Virus record (IMG/VR): IMGVR_UViG_3300025120_000250
Coordinates: 1 to 34,132 of that record
From: a virus
Reading direction: 5' to 3' (one strand)
DNA: 34,132 bases
Position numbers and translations under genes: made by a program. The first letter of the stretch is position 1, and every line of letters starts with the position of its first letter. Below are positions 1 to 7,852 of this stretch, in pieces. Below the pieces are notes generated by a model. It saw only the letters and a program-made list of their open reading frames with translations. It did not search any database and had not been told where the DNA came from.

Positions 1-594
1 TTAGCTAAAGAGAATATTCTTAACAACACCGTAACTGTACTCAAAGGCAGAGCAGGATCTGGAAAATCACTTTTAGCAGCAAATGTAGCGTTAGATCTTT
101 TATTCAGAAAAGAGGTAGAGAAGGTTATTATAACAAGACCTCCCGTTGGAGCAGGTCCTGATATAGGATTCCTTCCAGGCGACATTAACCAAAAACTAGC
201 CCCATTCACAGCACCGGTGTATGAAAACATGTATAGGCTGTACAACAAAGAAGCTATTGAGAAGTGTGTCGAAGAGGGAAAGATAGAGATACTTCCGGTA
301 AACTTCATGAGAGGTCGAAACTTCACTAATTGTTTAGTGGTAGCTGATGAATCACAGAACCTTACCGATACACAGACCGAGCTAATCCTAACAAGAATAT
401 GCTCAGGAAGTAAAGTTGTATTTTGTGGAGACAACGCTCAAATTGACTTACAGATAAAGAAAGACTCAGGATTTGACTTTATGTGTAAACATCTTGTAAA
501 CATTAAAAGCTTCAACGTAATACAACTAGCCAAAAGCCATAGGCACGGAATTGTGGATTCAATCATAGACGTCTATAAAAACTTCCGCGCTTAA
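1..594 (+). CDS. phoH: PhoH-like ATPase, 5' end missing
   Basis: The reading frame is open from base 1, so the N-terminus lies outside the window; 197 residues remain. A Walker A loop GRAGSGKS is at visible residues 16-23 (bases 46-69). It is followed by the PhoH-type stretch ITRPPVGAG and by a Walker B-like VVADESQNL, where PhoH proteins usually read LDEAQN. This identifies a P-loop ATPase/helicase-like domain of the PhoH family, common in marine T4-like phages and of unsettled phage function. The usual Walker B acid-Glu-Ala order is here Asp-Glu-Ser, a mild variation. The gene ends 50 bases before the gp13-like gene, and a TATTTATA promoter lies in that gap, so it appears to close a preceding transcription unit. 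The family call is firm; the role is not. Confidence 0.88.
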   Translation, partial: LAKENILNNTVTVLKGRAGSGKSLLAANVALDLLFRKEVEKVIITRPPVGAGPDIGFLPGDINQKLAPFTAPVYENMYRLYNKEAIEKCVEEGKIEILPVNFMRGRNFTNCLVVADESQNLTDTQTELILTRICSGSKVVFCGDNAQIDLQIKKDSGFDFMCKHLVNIKSFNVIQLAKSHRHGIVDSIIDVYKNFRA

Positions 595-618
595 TCCACT
601 TCAAACTAAATTGGCAAC

Positions 619-626
619 TATTTATA
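619..626 (+). promoter_or_regulatory. Probable late promoter, TATTTATA
   Basis: The octamer TATTTATA is preceded by AAC and lies 18 bases before the ATG at 645. It is one of about twelve copies or near-copies found in front of genes. It is probably the -10-like element of the phage late promoter for the neck operon. Confidence 0.6.
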
Positions 627-644
627 GGTAAAAGCTAGTAACCT

Positions 645-1826
645 ATGAGTAGTGTACCAATATGGCCAGGATCGAGCTCGTTCTCAACAGTCTCAGCATC
701 TTATTATAATACCCCTTCGACTGGATCGAAGCCAACTCCTTTTGGTTTCTACGATAACGATCCAACATTTAAAACACAAGCAGATGGTGTAGCAGACTAT
801 TGCGCAAAAAGTCTTGGATATCCTATTATGGATGTTGAACTTCAAGACATCAACTTCTTTGCAGCCTTCGAGGAGTCTGTGACAAAGTTTAGCTCAATGG
901 TCAATATGTATAATGCTAAAGATTATATACTGACTTTACAAGGCACATCTACAGCATCTAATGCTAGCAGCAGAACTGTAACACCCAACCTAGGTCGTAC
1001 GATTGCAATGGCAAAGACGTATGGTACAGAGATTGGATCAGGTGGAGATGTTGATTGGAAGCGTGGTCACATAGCAGTTAGCTCAGCAACACAGAGCTAC
1101 GATTTAGATGCACTGTGGTCAGAGGTTAGTGAGTCTGGAAAGAAGATAGAAATTAAGCGTGTGTTCCACAACCCAACACCAGCTATTAGCAGATACTTTG
1201 ACCCTCAAACAAACACTGGAGCGGGATCACAAAATATGCTAGATGGTTTTGGATGGGGATCATACTCACCAGCTGTATCATTTTTAGTGATGCCTATATA
1301 TGCAGATCTTCTTAGAATGCAAGCAATTGAGATGAATGATCAAATACGAAAATCAGGATACTCATTTGAAATACAAAACAACAAACTACAAGTCTTCCCA
1401 ATTCCTGAGTCACCTTACACCTTATTCTTTGACTATGTGTTAGTTGAAGATCGAGATAATCCACTCAAAGAACCTACTGGATCCGTTAGCGATTTAGCAA
1501 ATGTGCCTTACGATCGAATCCAGTTTGGTGACATTAGAGACGTAGGTGTACAATGGATATATGAGTATACTTTAGGATCTTCACTAACTACATTAGGATT
1601 GGTTAGAGGAAAATACACAACTGTACCTATTCCTGGATCAGAAACAACACTTAACGGTGCTGATCTTATATCGCAAGGTACAGAAAGAAAGACACAACTT
1701 ATAACAGACTTAAAAGAAATACTATTAGCAATGGGTCGCGAAACTTCGATGCAAGCAGAAGCAACGATTGCTACAGCAATGTCAACTACATTAGCAAAGG
1801 TTCCAAATCACATTTATATAAAATAA
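645..1826 (+). CDS. Neck protein, gp13-like
   Basis: A 393-residue soluble protein with no signal peptide or membrane segment. Early features are a GFYDNDPTF stretch (about residues 34-42) and a GYPIMDVELQDINFFAAFEE region (about 58-77), which I associate with T4-type gp13 neck proteins of marine myoviruses. T4 gp13 is about 309 residues, so this version is longer. gp13 and gp14 form the neck that seals the head-tail connector and receives the tail. The gp14-like gene starts one base after this stop and the gp15-like gene follows, the same neck order as in T4. That order is the best support for the call. Recognition is by remembered pattern rather than alignment, so the exact neck assignment could be off by one protein. 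Confidence 0.62.
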   Translation: MSSVPIWPGSSSFSTVSASYYNTPSTGSKPTPFGFYDNDPTFKTQADGVADYCAKSLGYPIMDVELQDINFFAAFEESVTKFSSMVNMYNAKDYILTLQGTSTASNASSRTVTPNLGRTIAMAKTYGTEIGSGGDVDWKRGHIAVSSATQSYDLDALWSEVSESGKKIEIKRVFHNPTPAISRYFDPQTNTGAGSQNMLDGFGWGSYSPAVSFLVMPIYADLLRMQAIEMNDQIRKSGYSFEIQNNKLQVFPIPESPYTLFFDYVLVEDRDNPLKEPTGSVSDLANVPYDRIQFGDIRDVGVQWIYEYTLGSSLTTLGLVRGKYTTVPIPGSETTLNGADLISQGTERKTQLITDLKEILLAMGRETSMQAEATIATAMSTTLAKVPNHIYIK

Positions 1827-1827
1827 T

Positions 1828-2331
1828 ATGGCTTTATTTGGAAGACAGAGAGATATCGATATGTTGGTCGGAATTAACCGCGAACTACTTAATGATGTGA
1901 TAGAGCAGCAAGTAGATTTCTATAAACCATATCTACCAGATACAAAATCTAAAGATACCGCTAATCTGTATGGAGAAGCGTCATCTCAAAAAACATGGCA
2001 TCGTCCAGTTAGACTAAACACTCTAATAACGTATGAGGCAGATACACCAATACAAGACGATCAATTTTTAGATTTTAACAGACCAGTAACCTTTGCTTTC
2101 TTGAGAGATGATCTAGTACCATTTAACCTCGTAATGGAATTAGGAGACATTATAGAATATAGAAATAAGTTTTTTGAAATTGATGACATTAATGAGGGTC
2201 AGTTTGTAATGGGGAAAGATAAGAATCATCCAAAGAGTGTTGGTACAGAGTTTGGTAGAAGTATTTCTATCATATGTGTTACGCATCAAACTAACCAAGG
2301 AAGATTACAAATAGCTAAAGCAAGATTATAA
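1828..2331 (+). CDS. Neck protein, gp14-like
   Basis: A 167-residue protein, shorter than T4 gp14 (about 256). It has an acidic first half, a NLYGEASSQKTWHRP segment (residues about 47-61) and a GDIIEYRNKFFEID beta region near 107-120, typical of gp14-like neck proteins of marine T4-like phages. Its role would be to complete the neck with gp13 after DNA packaging. It starts with ATG one base after the gp13-like stop, and its TAA shares its last A with the ATG of the next gene. This suggests translational coupling across the neck cassette. There is no Shine-Dalgarno sequence. Confidence 0.6.
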   Translation: MALFGRQRDIDMLVGINRELLNDVIEQQVDFYKPYLPDTKSKDTANLYGEASSQKTWHRPVRLNTLITYEADTPIQDDQFLDFNRPVTFAFLRDDLVPFNLVMELGDIIEYRNKFFEIDDINEGQFVMGKDKNHPKSVGTEFGRSISIICVTHQTNQGRLQIAKARL

Positions 2332-3539
2332 TGTACACAAGAAAAAACCTACCTACATCACAATACGAATTGTCAAAAGGAGTTGAGAATAAAGCATTTG
2401 GACGCTCTAATGATACCCGTAGAGATGATGACAAGATAAAGGATCTTGAGATAGGTTTGTATGATTTAGATTATTGTATAAAGTGGTATTTTGATAATAC
2501 CATTAAGCCTCGTGTTGACGATTTTGGACGAGTAGCTGAAGTGCCGGTTGTATATGGTGGTGGAGAGAAGTGGAAACAAATACAAGAAGATGGTTACTTG
2601 AGAGATGTTGGTGGGAAAGTGCTTAAGCCAATTATATCATACAGAAGAACAAGCATCTTAAAGAATAGAAATCTTGGAAACAAGATAGATGCCAACTTCC
2701 CACAACTATACAGATCTCAAGAAGTTAAATATACATCTCAAAATAAATACGATCAGTTTAGTAAGATAACAAACATAAAACCAGCAAGCACTTTTATAAA
2801 CACAATCATTCCAGAATATGTAGACTTAACATATGAAGTCGTAATATGGTCCGACTTTATTGAACACATGAATAGTATTGTAGAATCTGTAATATACTCT
2901 GAAGGTGCATACTGGGGAGAACCAGAACGATTTAAGTTCAGAACAAAGATAGACGATTTCCAAAATACTACTGATCAGATGGCTGATGCTGATAGGGTAA
3001 TTCGTACTTCATTCACATTAACATTATTTGGATACATTGTACCAGATGTATTAATCAAACACCTCAGTAAAAAAGTTGCAGACAAGACAAGCTCAACACA
3101 ACAACTCAATGTTGGACTTAATGTGGATGCTGACGAGTCAGTGTTTGAAGATACGCTGAGTGAAGGATTAGGTGCTGCGTCAGAACTTACAGATGGAGTA
3201 CAAATAGAATCTTCTCCAGTACCGTTGAGTGTAGACTCTCAAATCCCCGCTGCAACACTAACATTCTTAGGAACAAACGTAAGTGTACTTGCTACAAGTC
3301 AGACTTCAGACACCGCTACATTCCCAGGCAGCTTCTTAACTGCTCCAAGTGGATTACCAGCAACTAGTAAGAACGACTTTATATTCTTTGTGAATGGTCA
3401 AAACTGCGAACCAGCAGCTATATCAAACTTCACTGATAACGGAAACGGTACATGCACAGTTACATTTAACACTTCTGAACTAGGATTTACAATCGCAGCA
3501 ACTGATGAAGTAGTAGGAACCGGAAAGTTTAATACCTAA
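2331..3539 (+). CDS. Tail sheath terminator, gp15-like, with extra C-terminal domain
   Basis: A 402-residue protein. Residues 1-250 resemble gp15, the proximal tail sheath stabiliser that caps the tail and joins it to the neck. A conserved-looking core includes RVAEVPVVYGGGEKW (about 63-77), the KPIISYRRTS stretch and a long DLTYEVVIWSDFIEHMNS segment ahead of the tail-interacting region. T4 gp15 is about 272 residues. The additional 130 residues form a Ser/Thr-rich linker and a predicted beta-rich domain with FFVNGQNCEP and GNGTCTVTF strands (about 345-385). That domain looks like the small beta modules used as add-ons in marine phage structural proteins. Gene order (gp13, gp14, gp15) supports the call. 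Confidence 0.66.
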   Translation: MYTRKNLPTSQYELSKGVENKAFGRSNDTRRDDDKIKDLEIGLYDLDYCIKWYFDNTIKPRVDDFGRVAEVPVVYGGGEKWKQIQEDGYLRDVGGKVLKPIISYRRTSILKNRNLGNKIDANFPQLYRSQEVKYTSQNKYDQFSKITNIKPASTFINTIIPEYVDLTYEVVIWSDFIEHMNSIVESVIYSEGAYWGEPERFKFRTKIDDFQNTTDQMADADRVIRTSFTLTLFGYIVPDVLIKHLSKKVADKTSSTQQLNVGLNVDADESVFEDTLSEGLGAASELTDGVQIESSPVPLSVDSQIPAATLTFLGTNVSVLATSQTSDTATFPGSFLTAPSGLPATSKNDFIFFVNGQNCEPAAISNFTDNGNGTCTVTFNTSELGFTIAATDEVVGTGKFNT

Positions 3540-3541
3540 AT

Positions 3542-3943
3542 ATGGCAATAATACAACCAGGACAGTTAGCGACGGGATCATATAACATCAGCGGATCATT
3601 CTCTGGATCTTTCCAAGGAGATGGTAGCTCACTGTCTGGAGTGGGATCAAGCTTTGCATTAGTATCCGGAAGTGTCACAGCAAGCGTAGATATTCAAAAT
3701 ACGATATTCCTCATTAAGTCTGGAAGTAGTACCTTATTTACAATAGACAAGGAAGGATCAACCACAATATCAGGAAGTGCAGAAACCTTGTTATTAATAA
3801 AGAATCAAAACAGCACAGAAGTATTAAGTGTTAGTCAGAGTGGAGTGGTAGTTTTATCTACTCAATCCGCCGAACTCACAACAACAGCACCAAACGGAGG
3901 CATTTACTTTACTTCTTCATCGTTTTTTGTCGGTTTAGACTAA
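3542..3943 (+). CDS. Fibre-type virion protein, short
   Basis: A 133-residue Ser/Gly-rich protein without cysteine, signal peptide or membrane segments. Residues about 17-34 carry a GSFSGSFQGDGSSLSG motif that recurs in the 5779-6477 product as GSFSGSYVGDGSQLSG. After it come short alternating hydrophobic strands (LFTIDKEGSTTISG, VLSVSQSGVVVLS), as in beta-structured trimeric fibre shafts. It starts two bases after the gp15-like stop and ends just before a promoter, so it belongs with the neck operon. It is probably a small fibre or whisker component; no specific family is recognised. Confidence 0.55.
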   Translation: MAIIQPGQLATGSYNISGSFSGSFQGDGSSLSGVGSSFALVSGSVTASVDIQNTIFLIKSGSSTLFTIDKEGSTTISGSAETLLLIKNQNSTEVLSVSQSGVVVLSTQSAELTTTAPNGGIYFTSSSFFVGLD

Positions 3944-3950
3944 ACCTAGA

Positions 3951-3958
3951 TATTTATA
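3951..3958 (+). promoter_or_regulatory. Probable late promoter, TATTTATA
   Basis: A TATTTATA copy 46 bases before the ATG at 4005. The leader after it is very A-rich (repeated AATAAA/AAAATAAA) and has no Shine-Dalgarno sequence. Confidence 0.55.
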
Positions 3959-4004
3959 TAAAAGGTCATATTAAAAAAGAAATACACACAATAAATAAAA
4001 TAAA

Positions 4005-5309
4005 ATGGCAGATTGGAAAAAAGTAGTAGTCTCAGGATCAGCGGTATCGCAACTGAATAACGATGCAGGTTACTTGACCGCTGGAACAATAGGTGTACCT
4101 AATAGCTATTCAACAGCTTCTTTTAACGGAACACATCTAATAGCGAATACAACAACATCATCGTTGTCTTTTGCTTCTGCGTCAGGAGAGGGATTAAACA
4201 TAGCAGCAAACGCTACTTCAGATACGCTAACTTTTAGCTTAGATGCAATACCAAATGCTAGTTTAGCAAACGGGACTTTTAACGTAGGAGCTGGTGATGG
4301 TTTGACTGGAGGAGGCTCAACTGCATTAGGTGGCACAGCTACTGTTAATGTAGGAGCTGGTACACATATCACAGCCAACGCTAACGACATTGCTGTTAAC
4401 ACTAGCACATTAATAACAGCAATATCAGGATCTATTATAGATATAATTGCTGGAGACGTTAATGTTGATGCTGTTGGTGTTTCAACCATACAATCAACCG
4501 CTGTAGAAGGTAGTATGTTAAACACCAATACTGCCGATGGATCTACTATCGAAGTATCTAGTACCACATTATCGGTACTTAAAGTGCCAAATGCATTGAC
4601 AGTAGATAATGCTACCATACAATTAAATACTGGAACTACTTTTGATGGCGCTGCTGCTAGAACAATTAGTGTAAAAGATGGTGGAATTGATGCCGATGCG
4701 TTAGCATCAGGTGTTGCAGGCACCGGTCTTTCTGGTGGAGGTGGATCAGCACTATCTGTAGATTATGGCTCAAGTGCAGGTGATGCAGTAGAGGGTAACA
4801 CAACTATCACACTAACTCAAACGTCTGGTGAAATTGATATTACAGGTACCGCAGCACAAGCATTAGGAGGAGGACCTTCTTATACTATAGGTCTTGCCGA
4901 TACAATTTCTGGTAATAGAACATTCTCTAATGATGTTACCATAGGAGGTGATATGACAGTGAATGGTACAGCTTCATTCGCAAACACTGAAAACTTATTA
5001 GTAGCAGATAGATTTGTACTGTTTGCTTCTGGATCAGGTGCAGCAGGAGATGGTGGTATCGTAGTACAACAAGGTACTCAAGACGTAGGTGAATTATATG
5101 GCTTTGAAAATGGCATAGGAAGATGGGGATTCAAAACTGGGTTCAATGCATCAGCTTCAGCATTTACAGCACAAGCTTACGCTGGTGTCGTACAAGTAGG
5201 TACTGGACAAACGGGAGGCAGCACAGCACCAATATTTGGTGGATCTTCTAACGGTCACGGTACAATACACGTCGATACCGATGACGGTGAAATATGGATT
5301 TACTCATAA
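4005..5309 (+). CDS. Large fibre-type virion protein
   Basis: A 434-residue protein rich in Gly, Ser, Thr and Ala, with many short beta repeats such as GDGLTGGGSTALGGTATVNV (about 98-117) and GTGLSGGGGSALSVDYG (about 238-254). These repeats are typical of trimeric phage fibre shafts and knobs. The N-terminus MADWKKVVVSGS matches the start of the 5779-6477 product (MPNWKKVIVSGS). That shared start is probably a common virion-attachment or assembly module carrying different distal parts. It begins a promoter-led unit within the adhesin island. Function is inferred from composition and position: host-surface attachment or a side fibre. Confidence 0.62.
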   Translation: MADWKKVVVSGSAVSQLNNDAGYLTAGTIGVPNSYSTASFNGTHLIANTTTSSLSFASASGEGLNIAANATSDTLTFSLDAIPNASLANGTFNVGAGDGLTGGGSTALGGTATVNVGAGTHITANANDIAVNTSTLITAISGSIIDIIAGDVNVDAVGVSTIQSTAVEGSMLNTNTADGSTIEVSSTTLSVLKVPNALTVDNATIQLNTGTTFDGAAARTISVKDGGIDADALASGVAGTGLSGGGGSALSVDYGSSAGDAVEGNTTITLTQTSGEIDITGTAAQALGGGPSYTIGLADTISGNRTFSNDVTIGGDMTVNGTASFANTENLLVADRFVLFASGSGAAGDGGIVVQQGTQDVGELYGFENGIGRWGFKTGFNASASAFTAQAYAGVVQVGTGQTGGSTAPIFGGSSNGHGTIHVDTDDGEIWIYS

Positions 5310-5327
5310 ACAAAATGAGCTTAGGTT

Positions 5328-5516
5328 ATGGGACTACGAGACAGACTAACAAACTCGAACAAAAATAATATAACACAAGACTCCAGCCTATCAAAACAAG
5401 AGCTGGAGTTTTTGTTAGTTTTAATCAAACAAGTCTCCTTTAAAGGAGAGAACGTTGAAATACTATACAATATAGTTAGTAAGATTCAGCAACAATATAT
5501 AAACCAAGACAAATAA
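5328..5516 (+). CDS. Small helical protein, unknown, related to the next gene
   Basis: A 62-residue protein of unknown function. After a polar N-terminus, residues 22-58 form an amphipathic helical segment (SKQELEFLLVLIKQVSFKG then VEILYNIVSKIQQQ). The second half aligns with the neighbouring 49-residue product by eye: a Q, V/I, S/T, F/I, K/R, G core followed by a leucine-containing helix ending in K-I/L-Q/E. That similarity supports translation even though the gene is tiny. It lies 18 bases after a fibre gene. An intrinsic-terminator-like hairpin sits inside its coding sequence at 5382-5413. Confidence 0.55.
   Translation: MGLRDRLTNSNKNNITQDSSLSKQELEFLLVLIKQVSFKGENVEILYNIVSKIQQQYINQDK
5382..5413 (+). 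terminator. Terminator-like hairpin inside a small gene
   Basis: An 8-bp perfect stem (ACTCCAGC pairs with GCTGGAGT), a 12-base loop, and a T run beginning in the stem and running to 5413. It has the shape of a rho-independent terminator but lies within the 62-codon gene, so it could act as partial attenuation of the fibre transcript. Confidence 0.45.
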
Positions 5517-5524
5517 CAGTTACA

Positions 5525-5674
5525 ATGTACGATTTAAGAGAAACACAATTAATCAGAGAATCCTTAGACCAGATTACAATCAGAGGAGCAGACGCTCAAT
5601 TTTTAGCAAAGCTACAACTTAAACTAGAGAAGCAACTTCAAAAACTTTCCGCTCCCCCTAAAGCTTCAAAATAG
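5525..5674 (+). CDS. Tiny helical protein, unknown, paralogue-like of the previous gene
   Basis: An ATG at 5525 opens a 49-residue frame ending in TAG at 5672-5674, eight bases after the previous stop. The product (start MYDLRETQLIRESLDQ) has a core LDQITIRGADAQFLAKLQLK, residues about 14-33, that parallels the IKQVSFKG...LYNIVSKIQQ region of the preceding 62-residue protein. It is basic and helical, ends in a Pro/Lys/Ser tail, and has no membrane segment. Its regular helix, position and similarity to its neighbour support it as real. Function is unknown; a small virion or assembly factor is possible given the surrounding fibre genes. Confidence 0.5.
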   Translation: MYDLRETQLIRESLDQITIRGADAQFLAKLQLKLEKQLQKLSAPPKASK

Positions 5675-5681
5675 ACAGCCC

Positions 5682-5689
5682 TATTTATA
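5682..5689 (+). promoter_or_regulatory. Probable late promoter, TATTTATA
   Basis: TATTTATA immediately after the 49-codon gene and 89 bases before the ATG at 5779. The long leader between them holds no gene or clear structure that I can see. Confidence 0.55.
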
Positions 5690-5778
5690 TAGGATAAACA
5701 GTATTGTTGGCCTGAAAAGGAAGTAGACTTATATACGGCATGTATATGTAGCTAACCACAATACATAACTTAAGTAAT

Positions 5779-6477
5779 ATGCCAAATTGGAAAAAAGTGA
5801 TTGTATCCGGATCGGATGCATCATTAAACATAGTAAGCGCAAACCAAATCTCCGGTTCCTTTTCTGGATCATACGTAGGAGATGGTTCACAATTATCAGG
5901 AATATCCACTACACCATTCCCATTCGTCGGAGATGCTCAAATAAGTGGATCGTTAATAGTATCTGCTTCTGCAACATCACAATCATTGTCTGTAATAGGA
6001 AGTGGTTCAACGGTATTTGATGTAATAGGAAGTGTAGGTACTCTATTTTCTGTCGATGACGATCTATCCGAAACACTATTTTCAGCTAATGACTTATCAG
6101 GATTTCCAGTATTACAAGCATCTGCTAGTGGTGATGTGTTTATAGGTAAAACACCTCAGTCATTGTATACTACTGCCGTAATAAGTAGCACAATTGGATC
6201 TACAACCACCGAATCAATATGCTCTTTAAGCACGAGCTCATATGATGGGGCATTTTTTGAATACACTGCTAGAGAAGTTGGAAATAGCAACTCACGAGCT
6301 GGAAGCATAATGGCAGTATGGAATGGTGCAAATATCAGCTTTACAGATACATCTACCAGAGATATAGGAAGCACATCTCTTCTCATAATAAAACCAATAA
6401 TATCAGGAAGTACAGCAAGATTGGTTGTTTATGGAGATAGCGGATTTAAAGTTAAAACAATAATCAAGGCAATATAG
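5779..6477 (+). CDS. Fibre-type virion protein with shared N-terminal module
   Basis: A 232-residue protein starting MPNWKKVIVSGSDAS, nearly the same as the start of the 4005-5309 product. It is followed by a GSFSGSYVGDGSQLSG motif (about 27-42) that matches the 3542-3943 product. It therefore combines two modules found separately in its neighbours. The middle is built of short Ser/Gly beta repeats (ISGSLIVSASATSQSLSVIG). The C-terminal 90 residues look like a compact beta domain (FFEYTAREVGNSNSRAGSIM) that could be a distal tip. Its stop codon shares its G with the GTG start of the first lectin gene. Likely part of a fibre; the partner is unknown. Confidence 0.6.
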   Translation: MPNWKKVIVSGSDASLNIVSANQISGSFSGSYVGDGSQLSGISTTPFPFVGDAQISGSLIVSASATSQSLSVIGSGSTVFDVIGSVGTLFSVDDDLSETLFSANDLSGFPVLQASASGDVFIGKTPQSLYTTAVISSTIGSTTTESICSLSTSSYDGAFFEYTAREVGNSNSRAGSIMAVWNGANISFTDTSTRDIGSTSLLIIKPIISGSTARLVVYGDSGFKVKTIIKAI

Positions 6478-7166
6478 TGGGTATAAGGAGAGGCTCCATA
6501 ACGACACCGGTGATAGCAGATGGGCTGATCATTAATCATGATGCAGCTAATAGAGCAAGCTATATTCCCAACGCTACTACAACATACAATACAATCGACT
6601 TGTCTCAAACAGGAACTTTCGTAAACTCACCCACATTTGTAAGCTCTACACCCTCATGGGATTTTGATGGAACAGATACATCTATTAATTGTGGTGATTA
6701 TGAAATGAACGCATTCCGCGGATTTGCTGTTGAAGCTTGGTTCAAATCAGATTCAACAAATAATCAAAGTAGAAGAATAGTCTCAAAAGATCAAGTAGGA
6801 GTTGCAGGTGCATGGATATTATGGACCAACTCATCAGATCTGAAATTTCAAGCATATGATGGAGGATGGGTAACTGCTACATATTCAGCTTACTCAGAAG
6901 ACAGCAATTGGCATCATGTAATAGCAAATGTATCTGGCGGTAGAGTTGGACTTTTTTTAGATGGTGTAAATGTTGCAACTACCTCTGGATTTTCATCACT
7001 TGATGATGCTGATAACGAAGTAATAGCAATAGGAGCAGATAGTGATCCTTCTTCTCCAGAGCATGTATGGAATGGCCAAATTGCAAACGTAAGAGTATAT
7101 AATAGAGGATTAGAAGAAAGCGAAATATTACACAACTACAATGCACTTAAAGGGAGATTTGAATAA
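6477..7166 (+). CDS. LamG/concanavalin-like lectin-fold protein, copy 1
   Basis: A 229-residue protein with a GTG start overlapping the previous TAG by one base. The N-terminus GSITTPVIADGLIINHDAAN (about 6-25) leads into a LamG-type jelly-roll: FAVEAWFKSD (about 82-91), SNWHHVIANVSGGRVGLFLD (about 143-162) and IANVRVYNRGLEESEILHNY (about 204-223). W-H-H-V followed by a G-x-x-x-x-L-x-x-D/NG strand and the final VYNR-x-L strand are hallmarks of laminin-G/concanavalin-like domains, which bind glycans or other surface ligands. It is the first of three tandem paralogues sharing both ends and differing in the middle. The lectin role on the virion is an inference. Confidence 0.75.
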   Translation: MGIRRGSITTPVIADGLIINHDAANRASYIPNATTTYNTIDLSQTGTFVNSPTFVSSTPSWDFDGTDTSINCGDYEMNAFRGFAVEAWFKSDSTNNQSRRIVSKDQVGVAGAWILWTNSSDLKFQAYDGGWVTATYSAYSEDSNWHHVIANVSGGRVGLFLDGVNVATTSGFSSLDDADNEVIAIGADSDPSSPEHVWNGQIANVRVYNRGLEESEILHNYNALKGRFE

Positions 7167-7852
7167 TGAAGTTTGGCAGCATAACAACTCCTATAATAAC
7201 TGATGGATTGGTATTCAATATGGATGCTGCAAATAGAGCAAGCTATCCTAGAACTGGTACTACTGCTACAGATACAGTTGGTAATAAAACTGGAACTATT
7301 TCTGGAGCAACATTTGTTAGTGCTGGACAAGGAGGATTTGATTTTGACGGGTCTGATGATGTGATAACCACAAATTTAGTATATAGCTTATCCTCTACGA
7401 CTACAGAATTTAGTTGTGGATGTTGGTTTAAAGCAGGAACACAGAGTGAAAATACATTATTAGTTTCTAACTATAATTTTACTCCAATACCATTTAACTT
7501 ATATTTGAAAAGTGATGGTACGTGTCAAGGAACCAGTAGAAATTCATCTAATACTACTATCAGTGTAGGATCTGGTGATACTTATGATGATAATGAATAT
7601 CACAATTTTTATTATCAACGAGATGCAAATAATACATATTACACCTACGTAGATGGAATACTAAAAAATACTGGTACTGCAACTTTAGGTGCTATAGCAA
7701 CAACTAATGCTATTCTAATAGGAAAACTTGGGCAATATACACAAGGTTATTTTGATGGTATCATTAACACAGTTCAAATATACAATCGCGCCTTATCCTC
7801 AACAGAAGTACTACACAACTACAATGCATTAAAATCAAGGTTCGGATTATGA
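7166..7852 (+). CDS. LamG/concanavalin-like lectin-fold protein, copy 2
   Basis: A 228-residue paralogue of copy 1. The ATG overlaps the previous TAA by one base. It starts MKFGSITTPIITDGLVFNMD and ends QIYNRALSSTEVLHNYNALK plus five residues. The middle has the LamG strands TEFSCGCWFKAG (about 75-86), YHNFYYQRDANNTYYTYVDG (about 143-162) and GYFDGIINTVQIYNRAL (about 194-210). A 39-base stretch near its start (7192-7230) is identical to copy 3 at 7881-7919. The likely role is a surface-ligand-binding head on a fibre or baseplate. It differs from copy 1 mainly in the loops that would form the binding face. Confidence 0.75.
   Translation: MKFGSITTPIITDGLVFNMDAANRASYPRTGTTATDTVGNKTGTISGATFVSAGQGGFDFDGSDDVITTNLVYSLSSTTTEFSCGCWFKAGTQSENTLLVSNYNFTPIPFNLYLKSDGTCQGTSRNSSNTTISVGSGDTYDDNEYHNFYYQRDANNTYYTYVDGILKNTGTATLGAIATTNAILIGKLGQYTQGYFDGIINTVQIYNRALSSTEVLHNYNALKSRFGL
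7192..7230 (+). repeat. 39-base exact direct repeat, unit 1
   Basis: Identical base for base to 7881-7919. It encodes the shared N-terminal segment of lectin copies 2 and 3 and could be a substrate for recombination between them. Confidence 0.85.

Noticed and set aside
4106-4723. 205-codon minus-strand frame opposite the large fibre gene
   Set aside because: A shadow of the repetitive fibre sequence: Val/Ala/Pro-rich, no promoter and no family resemblance.
5787-6020. 77-codon frame inside the 5779-6477 fibre gene
   Set aside because: Out-of-frame, Arg/Ile/Cys-rich product typical of a shadow frame.
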